From: Hymenobacter perfusus
Lineage (GTDB): Bacteria; Bacteroidota; Bacteroidia; Cytophagales; Hymenobacteraceae
Direction of reading: 5' to 3'
DNA: 64,000 nt
Assembly: GCF_003944765.1 (NCBI RefSeq)
Contig: NZ_RWIU01000004.1
Coordinates: forward strand, 124,001-188,000
The notes below the pieces were generated by a model. It was not told the DNA's origin and made no database searches. It saw nothing but the letters and a program-made list of their open reading frames with translations. Below are positions 8,815 through 19,341 of the stretch, piece by piece. The position numbers and the translations under genes are program-made. Position 1 is the stretch's first letter. The number at the start of each line of letters is the position of its first letter.

Positions 8815-10434
8815 ATGCCCGAATTTGACTTTGCCCCCGCCGATGCGCTTCAGGAAGGCGAAATGCGCACGTTCACGGCCACCTCGGGGGCGGCCGTGTT
8901 GCTGCTGCGCCGCCAGGGCCAGTACCTGGCGCTGGCACCCAACTGTCCGCACTACGGCGCCCCGCTGGAAAAGGGCCGGATTGTGGGCGACCAGCTGATC
9001 TGTCCCTGGCACCACGCCTGCTTCCGCGTTACGGATGGTCACCTCTGCCAGCCGCCGGCCCTCGATAATCTGCCCAGCTACCCCGTGCGCGTGGCCGATG
9101 GCCGCGTATGGGTGCAGCTGCCCGCCCGCCCTGCCGCTGCCACCGACTCGCCCGATACCACGCCCACCGCTTTGGTGCAAGGCGCGGAACCCGCCCCCAA
9201 CGCCGCCGCCCCCGATGCCCGCACCTTCGCCATAGTAGGCGGCGGGGCCGCCGGCCAGTTTGCGGCCCAGACGCTGCGCACCGAGGGTTTCGGCGGCCGC
9301 ATTGTGCTGGTAACGGCCGAGGCCGCCGCGCCCTACGACCGTACCAAACTCAGCAAAGCCTACCTCGCCGGCAAAGCCGATAATAAGGCCCTGCCGCTGC
9401 GCAAAGAGGATTTCTACGAACAGCACCGCATTGAAGTGCTGGCCGATACCCGCGCTACCGGCCTGAGCCTGCGCACCCGCCAGCTCAAGCTCAGTGGCCG
9501 CGGCCCGCTCCACTACGATGCGCTGCTGCTGGCTCCCGGCTGCACCCCCAACACCCTGCCCAAGCTCCCCGGCCACGACCTGGCCGGTGTGCTGCCCCTG
9601 CGCTCCGCCCAGGATGCCGAACAGCTCCGGCAGGCCGTTGCCAAAGCTCAGCGAGTGGTCATCATCGGGAGTAGTTTTATCGGGATGGAGGCGGCGGCCA
9701 GTCTGGTAGGAGAGGAGCGGCAGGTGACGGTAGTAGCCCAGGAGGCCGAGCCGTTTGCCCGTATTCTGGGGCCGAAGATTGGGCGAATGTTCCGCAATCT
9801 GCACCGCCGCCACGGCGTGCGGTTCCGGGCCGAGGCCGAAGTGGTGAGCCTGGAAGGCGAAAACGGCCACGTAACTGCCGTGCGCCTGGCCTCGGGCCAG
9901 CGCCTGCCCGCCGATGTGGTGCTACTGGCCGTGGGGGTGCGCCCCGCCACCGAGTTTCTGGCCGAAACCTTCGACCTGGAGAAGGACGGCGGCCTGCGCG
10001 TGGATGCCCACCTCTGCGCCGCCGAGCACGTATACGCCGCCGGTGACGTGGCCCTGTTTCCGCTGCCCGGTGGTTTGGGACAACACCGGATTGAGCACTG
10101 GCGGGTGGCCCAGCAGCACGGCGCCGTTGCGGCCCGCAATATGCTGGGTCAGCAAGTGGCCTTCCGGGAAATACCGTTCTTCTGGACCCAGCAATTCGGA
10201 AAAAGCCTGCGCTACGCCGGCCACGCCACCGTCTGGGATGAAATCATCTTCCACGGCGACGTGCGCCGCCACAAGTTCCTGGCCCTCTACGCCTACCAGA
10301 ACAAGCTGGTAGCCGCCGCCGCCATGCAGCACGACGACGACATGATCTGCATTGAGGAGCTGCTGCGCACCGGCCGCATGCCCACGCCCACCGCCGCCCG
10401 CCGCAAGCTCAACTGGAGCAAACTGCTGGCCTGA
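8815..10434 (+). CDS. Rieske/FAD-dependent NAD(P)H oxidoreductase (AIFL-like)
   Basis: 539 residues from the ATG at 8815. An N-terminal Rieske [2Fe-2S] domain has ligands Cys44, His46, Cys63 and His66 (CPH and CPWHH). After a Pro/Ala-rich linker comes a pyridine nucleotide-disulfide oxidoreductase fold with FAD-binding IVGGGAAGQFAA, a NAD(P)H-binding site around VVIIGSSFIGMEAAA, and YAAGDVALFP for the FAD phosphate. The layout is that of AIFL-type proteins, which are predicted ferredoxin-like reductases; the electron partner is unknown. A TTG 36 bases upstream could extend it by 12 residues, but the ATG gives a cleaner Rieske start. Confidence 0.92.
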   Translation: MPEFDFAPADALQEGEMRTFTATSGAAVLLLRRQGQYLALAPNCPHYGAPLEKGRIVGDQLICPWHHACFRVTDGHLCQPPALDNLPSYPVRVADGRVWVQLPARPAAATDSPDTTPTALVQGAEPAPNAAAPDARTFAIVGGGAAGQFAAQTLRTEGFGGRIVLVTAEAAAPYDRTKLSKAYLAGKADNKALPLRKEDFYEQHRIEVLADTRATGLSLRTRQLKLSGRGPLHYDALLLAPGCTPNTLPKLPGHDLAGVLPLRSAQDAEQLRQAVAKAQRVVIIGSSFIGMEAAASLVGEERQVTVVAQEAEPFARILGPKIGRMFRNLHRRHGVRFRAEAEVVSLEGENGHVTAVRLASGQRLPADVVLLAVGVRPATEFLAETFDLEKDGGLRVDAHLCAAEHVYAAGDVALFPLPGGLGQHRIEHWRVAQQHGAVAARNMLGQQVAFREIPFFWTQQFGKSLRYAGHATVWDEIIFHGDVRRHKFLALYAYQNKLVAAAAMQHDDDMICIEELLRTGRMPTPTAARRKLNWSKLLA

Positions 10435-10482
10435 TTAGAGAAGTACAAAGAAACCAACTAATGTAGAACCTCACTCCGAATA

Positions 10483-10522
10483 GAACGTCATTCCGAGCTT
10501 GCCGAGGAATCTCGCGTGCTGA
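10483..10522 (+). repeat. Dispersed repeat family A, copy 1
   Basis: A 40-base element beginning GAACGTCATTCCGAGC and ending GAATCTCGCGTGCTGA. The same sequence, inverted, is found at 61545-61582, and a degenerate copy at 61481-61522. It lies in the 216-base gap after the oxidoreductase gene and has no coding potential. Likely a REP-like intergenic repeat. Confidence 0.75.
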
Positions 10523-10596
10523 CGTTGTAGTGGTAATCTAATCAAGGCGGGAGAAGTTTTTTGGTTCGCTCAGATGATGTTCTGGCGGTGCCCCCA

Positions 10597-10635
10597 AACG
10601 CAAACGCCCATCCAACCTGGATGGGCGTTTGCGTT
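10597..10635 (-). terminator. Terminator of the 10651 gene
   Basis: A perfect 18-bp stem (10597-10614 with 10618-10635) with a 3-base loop, 16 bases past the stop of the minus-strand gene. It is bidirectional in shape; the oxidoreductase gene on the plus strand ends 160 bases away. Confidence 0.8.
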
Positions 10636-10650
10636 CAGAAAGAAACCTGG

Positions 10651-11136
10651 CTAGTGCTTGCCCTTGCCGTGGCCTTTGCCCGGACCGTGGCCTTTGTCTT
10701 TCCCTTTTCCTTCTACTACGTACACCGGCTGGCCGGCCGGTACGGCGTACACCACCCGGGCCTTTTTGGCCTGGCCGGGAGGCATGCCGTGGGGGTGGCC
10801 TGCTTTCGGATACTTTACCTTATGCTCCCGAATCAGTACCCAGGGCTGAGCGCCCACATAGGTGATAGGCACGGGGTGAAAACTGGTAGGGTTATAACCG
10901 CTCAACGAGACTACCCGGGTCCAGCGGCCGTCGCGCTGCACGATGTACTGCTGGTCGCGCAGGTCGTAGTAGCCGCCGTACTCGGGCACGTAGTAGTACT
11001 GTGTGCCGGCCGGTGCGGCGGGCCCCCAGGAAGGCGGGTTAACGTTGATGGTCACTTGGGCCTTGGCCGACTGAACGACTCCGGCCAGCGACAACGTCAG
11101 TAGGCCGGACAGGGCTATTTTAGGCAGAAGATCCAT
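10651..11136 (-). CDS. Secreted YxWGP-type protein with Lys/Gly/His-rich tail
   Basis: 161 residues, start ATG at 11134-11136. A signal peptide (about residues 1-26, ending AKAQ) is followed by a core shared with the next gene upstream: NPPSWGPAAPAGTQYYYVPE, GYYDL, FHPVPITYVG, QPWVLIREH. The tail (about 140-161) is a run of GKGK and GHG units, strongly basic. Exported to the periplasm or outer surface. This family of aromatic-rich small proteins is common in Bacteroidota without known function. Separated from its paralogue (11336-12073) by about 200 bases with a terminator, so transcribed independently. Confidence 0.8.
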   Translation of the reverse strand: MDLLPKIALSGLLTLSLAGVVQSAKAQVTINVNPPSWGPAAPAGTQYYYVPEYGGYYDLRDQQYIVQRDGRWTRVVSLSGYNPTSFHPVPITYVGAQPWVLIREHKVKYPKAGHPHGMPPGQAKKARVVYAVPAGQPVYVVEGKGKDKGHGPGKGHGKGKH

Positions 11137-11290
11137 GAAGACGAAGCGTAAAGTGAACGGGTGAGAGAAAATGTAGCTGTATGAATGATTTGCAAGAACG
11201 GGGCCAGTTCAGTCACGCTATTGAACAACCGCTGAGGGTAAGGCCCTTAACGCAACAGCAGAGGTTTGGTTAAGCGCACTACTGAAGCCA

Positions 11291-11327
11291 CAAAAACGCT
11301 TTCAACCAGCGGCCAAAAGCGTTTTTA
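11291..11327 (-). terminator. Terminator of the 11336 gene
   Basis: AAAAACGCTTT (11292-11302) pairs with AAAGCGTTTTT (11316-11326). On the minus strand it ends in TTTTT, 9 bases after the gene stop. Confidence 0.8.
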
Positions 11328-11335
11328 GGTGGTGT

Positions 11336-12073
11336 TTACAGTACGCGGCCGCGTCTGCCACCACCGTAGCCGCCGGGGGCCTGGGGTGGGTTGGTAGGAG
11401 CCGGCTGATCGGGTCGGGGCGAGTAGCCGCCCCGCTCGTCGCGCCCGCTTTGGTTGTTGCCCTGGTTGTTGTCGGTGCGGCCGTAGCGATTATCACCCCG
11501 GTCGTTTCTGTCGTCCCGATCATAGCGCCCGTCGCGGCCGTCCCGGTCGTTGCGTTCATTCCGGTCGTTGTAGTCGTTGCGGTTGTCTCGGTAGCCGTTC
11601 TGAGCGTAGCCGCTCTGGCCGTAGGGGCGGTTGCCGTAGTAAGCGGGGCCATAGCCGCCGCGCGGGGCCACCACATAGCCGCGGCCGGGCCAGCTGCTAC
11701 CGTAGTAGCGGCCGGGGCGCACGCCCCACCGGTCGCAGTACTGGCGGTGGTCGCGCAGGTAGCCCCAGGGCTGCCGGCCCACGTACTGGATAGGTACCGG
11801 ATGGAAGAAGCGCGGGTCGTAGGTGGCGTACACCCGGGGCAAAACCGGCGAGCTGACCCATGCCCCGTAGGCCGGATCAAAGAACAGGTACGACCGGCTA
11901 TACAGATCATAGTATCCGTCGATTTCCGGCACGTAGTAATACTGCACGTTCGGCGGCACGGCCGGGCCCCAGTAAGGCGCGTTGATATTCACCCGGACCT
12001 GCGCCTGGGCACTGCCGCCGGAGAGCAGCAATCCGAGAGCCAGCACAAAACCCGATTTCAGGAGAGTTTTCAT
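11336..12073 (-). CDS. Secreted YxWGP-type protein with Asn/Asp/Arg repeat tail
   Basis: About 245 residues from the ATG at 12071-12073. The signal peptide ends around SAQAQ. The core INAPYWGPAVPPNVQYYYVP, GYYDLYSRSY, FHPVPIQYVGRQPWGYLRDH is paralogous to the 161-residue neighbour downstream. From about residue 120 the sequence turns into Gly/Tyr-rich and then a stretch of NDR/RDD/RDG units (about 155-205), ending Pro/Gly-rich. The tail is intrinsically disordered and highly charged. Function unknown; perhaps a cell-surface or envelope stress protein. The two paralogues have the same fold core but unrelated tails. Confidence 0.8.
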   Translation of the reverse strand: MKTLLKSGFVLALGLLLSGGSAQAQVRVNINAPYWGPAVPPNVQYYYVPEIDGYYDLYSRSYLFFDPAYGAWVSSPVLPRVYATYDPRFFHPVPIQYVGRQPWGYLRDHRQYCDRWGVRPGRYYGSSWPGRGYVVAPRGGYGPAYYGNRPYGQSGYAQNGYRDNRNDYNDRNERNDRDGRDGRYDRDDRNDRGDNRYGRTDNNQGNNQSGRDERGGYSPRPDQPAPTNPPQAPGGYGGGRRGRVL

Positions 12074-12316
12074 GGATGCAAAAAGCAAGGAAGCGTTCCG
12101 GCACCCCTAGGCAAAAGCCGCACCATATTTTACGGAACAGTATGCGCCGTCAGTTCCGTAGCACACGAAGCCTTTTTCGTGCTGCCGGGACATTTCGGGC
12201 GGCTGCGTTGTTACAGACCGTCTGCCCCCGCTGTACCGGGTGGCGCCCCCGAGCCGGCCGCGCTAAAACTGCTGGCAAATAAACTATTGGGGGTAGCCTA
12301 CCGGGCGCGTTTTGCG

Positions 12317-12324
12317 TACTTTTG
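12317..12324 (+). promoter_or_regulatory. Bacteroidota -7 box TACTTTTG for uvrA
   Basis: TACTTTTG, an exact TAnnTTTG match, lies 24 bases before the uvrA ATG, which supports the ATG at 12349 rather than an upstream start. The predicted leader is under 25 bases. Confidence 0.6.
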
Positions 12325-12348
12325 CAGACTTATCCGCTTCGCTGCTGC

Positions 12349-15498
<3,150 letters not shown>

Positions 15499-15608
15499 AT
15501 AAGCGTATTGCAGTTTTATGCGTAAAAAAATGCTTTGATTTCAGTAAATACTTGTCTGGAGTCAAGGTATTGTATAGTTTGAGCCTTTCTTTTCCAATTC
15601 CCACGGTT

Positions 15609-15818
15609 ATGAAAGTCCTCGTTTTTCCCGCCCTGCTGGCTGTTGCCATAATCACTACGCCACCCAAACCCTTTGCTGCCGAATCAGGCAAAGCTGTAAC
15701 TGCCCGCACTACCGCGCAGCTTGCCCAGCCAGCTGCACTCACAAACCAGCCGCCTCAGGATACTAAGCTGTTGGATAGCACGCCCACTTCGGAGTCTGAC
15801 TACACGGCCCGCCGATAA
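15609..15818 (+). CDS. Small secreted protein, unknown
   Basis: 69 residues from the ATG at 15609. A hydrophobic signal-like start (KVLVFPALLAVAIITTPP) is followed by a polar, Thr/Ala/Ser-rich tail. No Cys, so not a lipoprotein. No family recognised. It stands alone, 110 bases after uvrA and just before a strong hairpin terminator. Probably exported, with a short disordered mature part. Confidence 0.55.
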   Translation: MKVLVFPALLAVAIITTPPKPFAAESGKAVTARTTAQLAQPAALTNQPPQDTKLLDSTPTSESDYTARR

Positions 15819-15839
15819 GCACGCCTAACGCAGTATACG

Positions 15840-15880
15840 CACAACGCCCCGCCGGATGCAGTATCCGGCGGGGCGTTGTG
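15840..15880. terminator. Bidirectional terminator hairpin
   Basis: An 18-bp perfect stem with a 5-base loop between the convergent genes ending at 15818 (+) and 15897 (-). Its apex CCGGAT-GCAGT-ATCCGG reappears almost unchanged in the giant hairpin at 18413-18489. Confidence 0.85.
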
Positions 15881-15896
15881 CGTCTGGCAAAGGGCC

Positions 15897-16136
15897 TTAT
15901 TTGCCCATGCTGGTCGAATCTGCGGCCATAGCCGAATCCGCGTCGGCCGTGATGGTAGGGCCGGCGTTGTTATCGATAACCACGGCATCGGCCTGCACGC
16001 CTCCGTCGGCGGCGGCGGCATCCATGTCACTTACGGCTTCACCGGCAGTACCGTCGGTACGTTTTTCGGCGCCATTGCAACCAGCCAGCAACAAGCCGGC
16101 ACTCAGGGTCAGGAAAGGAAGAAAGCGGAATTTCAT
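15897..16136 (-). CDS. Small lipoprotein, Ala/Asp-rich
   Basis: 79 residues from the ATG at 16134-16136. The signal peptide with lipobox LLLAGC ends at Cys19. The mature part is acidic and low-complexity (repeated Ala, Asp, Thr), probably disordered. It follows the DUF4142 lipoprotein gene on the same strand after 43 bases, so the two may be co-transcribed. No known function. Confidence 0.7.
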   Translation of the reverse strand: MKFRFLPFLTLSAGLLLAGCNGAEKRTDGTAGEAVSDMDAAAADGGVQADAVVIDNNAGPTITADADSAMAADSTSMGK

Positions 16137-16179
16137 GCGTGAAAAAAAGTAGGATGAAAGAATAGAGGGGAGGCGGGCG

Positions 16180-16758
16180 TTATGGATTGAGCTTATCATG
16201 GAGGGCATCAGTGGCCTGGTTAAGGGCCTTGAGCGTGGTCAGTTGGCGGGTTGCCAGTGCGCGGATATCAGCGTCGTAGGCATCGTCCATCATGTCGTCG
16301 GTAGTATCCTCGTCAGTATCCAGCACCTTGGCGGTCAGCTCGGCGTATTTCTGGTCGAAGGCTGCTCCGTTGAGAGCCGTCAGCTCGCCCACCTGTTGGG
16401 CCTGCGTTTCGCCGAGGCCAGTAGGTAGCGTCAGGGTTTTCTGCTGGGCCAGGGTTTTGAGGTCGGCCAGCAGCGGGGTGGTTTGGGCAATAACGCTCTG
16501 GGCCAGGTAGCGGGCATCGGCCGAGGCGGCCTTGCGCTGAGCAATCTGACTGATTTCCAGCAGCTCCATCTTCCGACTCACGGTTTCCACCACAAAATCC
16601 GCGTCCTGAATCTGCCGCTTCGTAACGGCCGCTTCGCCGATGCGCTTCTCATTTTGAAATTTGGCCTCGAAAAGCGGGTCTTTGCTGCTCTCAGCCCCTG
16701 AGCAGGCGGCCAGCCACGGCAGAAATAAAAGGGCATACAGGCGGCAGGAAACCAGCAT
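16180..16758 (-). CDS. DUF4142-like lipoprotein
   Basis: 192 residues. A lipoprotein signal (LLFLPWLAAC) ends at Cys19. The body is helical: FVVETVSRKMELLEISQIAQ, followed by helices resembling the ferritin-like four-helix DUF4142 family, which is abundant in Bacteroidota and Proteobacteria as periplasmic proteins of unknown role. An acidic stretch DTDEDTTDDMMDD sits late in the protein. It is the first gene of a probable pair with the 79-residue lipoprotein. The divergent region upstream holds an inverted repeat at 16817-16856. Confidence 0.75.
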   Translation of the reverse strand: MLVSCRLYALLFLPWLAACSGAESSKDPLFEAKFQNEKRIGEAAVTKRQIQDADFVVETVSRKMELLEISQIAQRKAASADARYLAQSVIAQTTPLLADLKTLAQQKTLTLPTGLGETQAQQVGELTALNGAAFDQKYAELTAKVLDTDEDTTDDMMDDAYDADIRALATRQLTTLKALNQATDALHDKLNP

Positions 16759-16816
16759 TAGGTCAGAGGATTGGGTGAAGGCAGAGGCTGCACCGGCTAT
16801 ACGCTTCTGGGTAGCC

Positions 16817-16856
16817 GGGGTTCGGAACGAATTTTTTAAAAAAAGTTCCGAACCCC
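16817..16856. repeat. 12-bp perfect inverted repeat around a T6/A7 core
   Basis: GGGGTTCGGAAC (16817-16828) and GTTCCGAACCCC (16845-16856) flank GAATTTTTTAAAAAAA. It lies 58 bases upstream of the DUF4142 lipoprotein (-) and 98 bases upstream of the plus-strand lipoprotein at 16954. Position and symmetry fit an operator or attenuator. Confidence 0.65.
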
Positions 16857-16953
16857 ATTAAACTCCACGGTATACGGGGCCTCCAACCCACCGAAAGCGC
16901 GCTTCACAACCTGTATAACTTCTTCTGGTCTTCACTTCTCTACTCTCTTCTTC

Positions 16954-17811
16954 ATGAAACGCTCCGCATTTCGTACCCTGAGCCTTGCCGCGCTGGCTTC
17001 CTCCACTTTACTGCTGGCGGCCTGTGACAAAACCAACGACCCCCAGGCCACTGCCGATGCTGCCACCTCGGCGGAAGATCAGAGTCTGGCCGAAGATGAA
17101 AACGCCACGGTAGCTGACCTGGTAGAGGCCGCTTCCCCCGCTGATGCGGCCGTAGCCGGCAGCCCCGCTGCCGAGCCTGCCGACCTGGGCCGGGTGGCCG
17201 GCAACTGCCTTACCCGTACCTATGATGCCTCCACCCGCACTCTTACCCTCGATTTCGGAACTACCAACTGCGTGGGGCCGAACGGCGTAGCCCGGCGCGG
17301 TAAAATCGTGGCTGTATTCAGCGGTTCGTACCGCCAGGCCGGCGCTACGGTGGTCGTTACGCTGCAGAACTATTACCGCAACGACAACCTGCATACCGGT
17401 ATCCGCACCATTACCAACCTTGGCCAGGGCTCCTGGAGCCTCGATGTGCAGAATGCCAGCGTGACCACCACGGCCGGTACCCACACCTGGGCCTCCCAGC
17501 GCACGTACACCCGCACCGCCGGCTTCGGTACCCGCACCATTGCCGACGATGAGTACACGGTGAACGGCCAGACCACCGGCACCAACCGCAAAGGCGTGAG
17601 CTACACGGCCACCGTGCAGCAGCCACTTATCAAACGGTTTCAGCTTGGCTGTGCCCGTACGTTCGTGGCCGGTACGGTTAAGATTTTGACTTCTAGGGAG
17701 AAAGAGCTACTGCTCAACTACGACCCCACCGGTACCCAAGCCTGCGACAATATTGCCAGCATCACCGTGAATGGCGTGACGCGTACTATTCGGGTCGGCG
17801 GCCGGTTGTAG
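16954..17811 (+). CDS. Lipoprotein with beta-rich domain, unknown
   Basis: 285 residues. A lipoprotein signal ends at LLLAAC (Cys24). An Ala/Asp/Glu-rich linker runs to about residue 80, then a repetitive beta-strand domain with alternating polar and aromatic residues (TRTYDASTRTLTLDFGTTNC, and later TWASQRTYTRTAGF). Three or four Cys may form disulfides. This pattern occurs in many uncharacterised Bacteroidota lipoproteins. Followed by a strong terminator, so monocistronic. Probably envelope-located; function unknown. Confidence 0.75.
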   Translation: MKRSAFRTLSLAALASSTLLLAACDKTNDPQATADAATSAEDQSLAEDENATVADLVEAASPADAAVAGSPAAEPADLGRVAGNCLTRTYDASTRTLTLDFGTTNCVGPNGVARRGKIVAVFSGSYRQAGATVVVTLQNYYRNDNLHTGIRTITNLGQGSWSLDVQNASVTTTAGTHTWASQRTYTRTAGFGTRTIADDEYTVNGQTTGTNRKGVSYTATVQQPLIKRFQLGCARTFVAGTVKILTSREKELLLNYDPTGTQACDNIASITVNGVTRTIRVGGRL

Positions 17812-17831
17812 AAGCGGGGTTATTTTCTCAC

Positions 17832-17883
17832 AAAAAAGGCGTACCGGAAAATCAGTCAACTGATCTTCCGGTACGCCTTTTTT
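17832..17883 (+). terminator. Strong terminator after the 16954 lipoprotein
   Basis: An 18-bp perfect stem (17832-17849 with 17866-17883) with A-run and T-run flanks, enclosing a smaller ATCAGT-CA-ACTGAT palindrome. It is 20 bases past the stop codon. Confidence 0.85.
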
Positions 17884-17994
17884 GTGTCTGTCTGGGAATA
17901 ATGTCACAAATAAGACCGAACCGGCCTTGTCAACGGCTCCAAATACTCCGCTATTGCTGCTATCCTTTCCATCCTAGCAGTTCAAGTTTATTTC

Positions 17995-18414
17995 ATGAAA
18001 AGTACTGGTTTCGCCCGATTTGCGTTGGTTCTGGGCTCCGTTGCGCTGGGCAGCTGCTCCATAGTGCCGGAAGCCGCCACGCCCTCTTCCTCCACTCAGT
18101 CAGCCAATAACGTTGCTCCTATCTGTCCCGATGGCGACTGTCCTCCCGGGGGCGGTGGTGGCACCGGAGGTGGTTACACTCCTACCTGCGTGGCTCCCAC
18201 CAGCACTATCCGGGCGCGTATCGTCCGGGAAGCTCGGCTGTACGCCTACGGCCGGAGCTGGGAACCACTCAATGTCATTGTAGGTACGCAGGGCTGCGAC
18301 GGTATCTATCCATTCAGCGTAGAATTCAGAACGCAAAACGGCGTCGAAAGCTGGGTAGGTGGCCGCTATAACGTAAACACCGGAGAAATCGACGTGGATT
18401 ACATTGATCTGTAG
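17995..18414 (+). CDS. Small lipoprotein with Gly-rich linker
   Basis: 139 residues. Signal peptide with lipobox LGSC (Cys21). A Pro/Gly stretch (CPPGGGGGTGGG) at about 48-60 links the anchor to a compact 75-residue domain with RARIVREARLYAYG and YPFSVEFR. Four to five Cys may pair. No family recognised. The stop codon lies inside the start of the large hairpin at 18413. Confidence 0.7.
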   Translation: MKSTGFARFALVLGSVALGSCSIVPEAATPSSSTQSANNVAPICPDGDCPPGGGGGTGGGYTPTCVAPTSTIRARIVREARLYAYGRSWEPLNVIVGTQGCDGIYPFSVEFRTQNGVESWVGGRYNVNTGEIDVDYIDL

Positions 18415-18489
18415 CACGACAGCACTCTACTCAAAATGGCCCCGGATGCGCAGTATCCGGGGCCATTTTGAGTAGAGTGCTGTCGTGCT
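18413..18489. terminator. Very long perfect hairpin between convergent genes
   Basis: 35-bp arms (18413-18447 and 18455-18489) are perfectly complementary around a 7-base loop. It begins at the stop codon of the lipoprotein (+), 33 bases from the end of ispD (-). AAAATGGCC within the stem gives a T-run for either direction. Much longer than an ordinary terminator. Confidence 0.85.
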
Positions 18490-18521
18490 CGTGAGCCAGC
18501 ATTCCTATTGTTACTCAGATG

Positions 18522-19223
18522 CTACAGGTTGGAATATCGGAGCAACAGGGTTTCGGCCAGAAGCATATCTTCGGGAGTTGTTATTTTGAGGTTACGGTAG
18601 TCGCCTTCTACCAGATGGATCGGGTGCAGATCCTCTACCACGCTGGCATCATCGGTAAATGTGGTCAGTTCCGGTAACTGATAAGCCCGGCGCAGCAGAC
18701 TTATATCAAAGCATTGGGGCGTTTGTACCAGCCGTAGGCGGTTGCGGTTCAAGGCATAGGAGCCCTGCTGGTTAAGGCCCCGCACGGAGTCTTTGGGAAC
18801 TACGGCGGCTACGGCCGCGCCGTGGTTATAGGCTGCCTGATACGTGGCTTCAATGACAGCCTGTGGCGTAAGCGGCCGGACGCCGTCGTGCACTGCTACT
18901 ACGCCGTTGGTTTGCGCCGCTAAGTGCGCCAGCCCGTTCCGCACCGAGGCCCAGCGTGTGGCTCCGCCCTCCACCACGGTATGCGGTACCACAATGCCAT
19001 ACTGCTCGCACAGGCGCTGCCAAGTAGTCAGTTGATCAAAAGGAAGCACCAGCACCAGTTCTTGCACGTTGAGACCCGGTTCGGCAAAACGCCGCAGTGT
19101 ATGCGCCAGCACCGGCTCCCCAGCCAGCTCCAGAAACTGCTTGGGCCGGTCGGCGCCCATGCGGGTGCCGGTGCCGCCGGCTACGATGATGGCAAAGCGG
19201 GGACAAGTAGTGGAAGATGACAC
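18522..19223 (-). CDS. ispD: 2-C-methyl-D-erythritol 4-phosphate cytidylyltransferase
   Basis: About 233 residues from a GTG at 19221-19223 (248 from an ATG at 19266-19268). IspD joins CTP to MEP in the non-mevalonate isoprenoid pathway, feeding among others the carotenoid route whose cyclase crtY lies 4 kb away. Motifs: nucleotide-binding FAIIVAGGTGTRMGADRPKQ, AVHDGVRPL, LVQTPQCF, TDDASVVE, and NLKITTPEDM. The ATG form would place its first codon inside a TATGTTTG promoter box and in the tail of the queA terminator, so I favour the GTG, which gives the natural start STTCPRFAIIV. Downstream of queA on the same strand. Confidence 0.93.
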   Translation of the reverse strand: MSSSTTCPRFAIIVAGGTGTRMGADRPKQFLELAGEPVLAHTLRRFAEPGLNVQELVLVLPFDQLTTWQRLCEQYGIVVPHTVVEGGATRWASVRNGLAHLAAQTNGVVAVHDGVRPLTPQAVIEATYQAAYNHGAAVAAVVPKDSVRGLNQQGSYALNRNRLRLVQTPQCFDISLLRRAYQLPELTTFTDDASVVEDLHPIHLVEGDYRNLKITTPEDMLLAETLLLRYSNL

Positions 19224-19261
19224 GCGGTAAGGGTGAGAGGGTGAAAAGTCGTACGGATCAG

Positions 19262-19269
19262 CAAACATA
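19262..19269 (-). promoter_or_regulatory. Bacteroidota -7 box TATGTTTG for ispD
   Basis: On the minus strand TATGTTTG matches TAnnTTTG exactly. It overlaps the first possible ATG of ispD and comes directly after the queA terminator. It predicts transcription starting around 19255-19258 and translation from the GTG at 19223. Confidence 0.45.
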
Positions 19270-19302
19270 AAAGCCCGGCCGTTTATCGAACGGCCGGGCT
19301 TT
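19270..19302 (-). terminator. Terminator of queA
   Basis: A 14-bp perfect stem (19270-19283 with 19289-19302) with loop TATCG. On the minus strand it ends CTTTTATG, 40 bases after the queA stop. Confidence 0.8.
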
Positions 19303-19341
19303 CAACAAGCAACAGTCAACACAATGGCTGGCCGTTCTACC

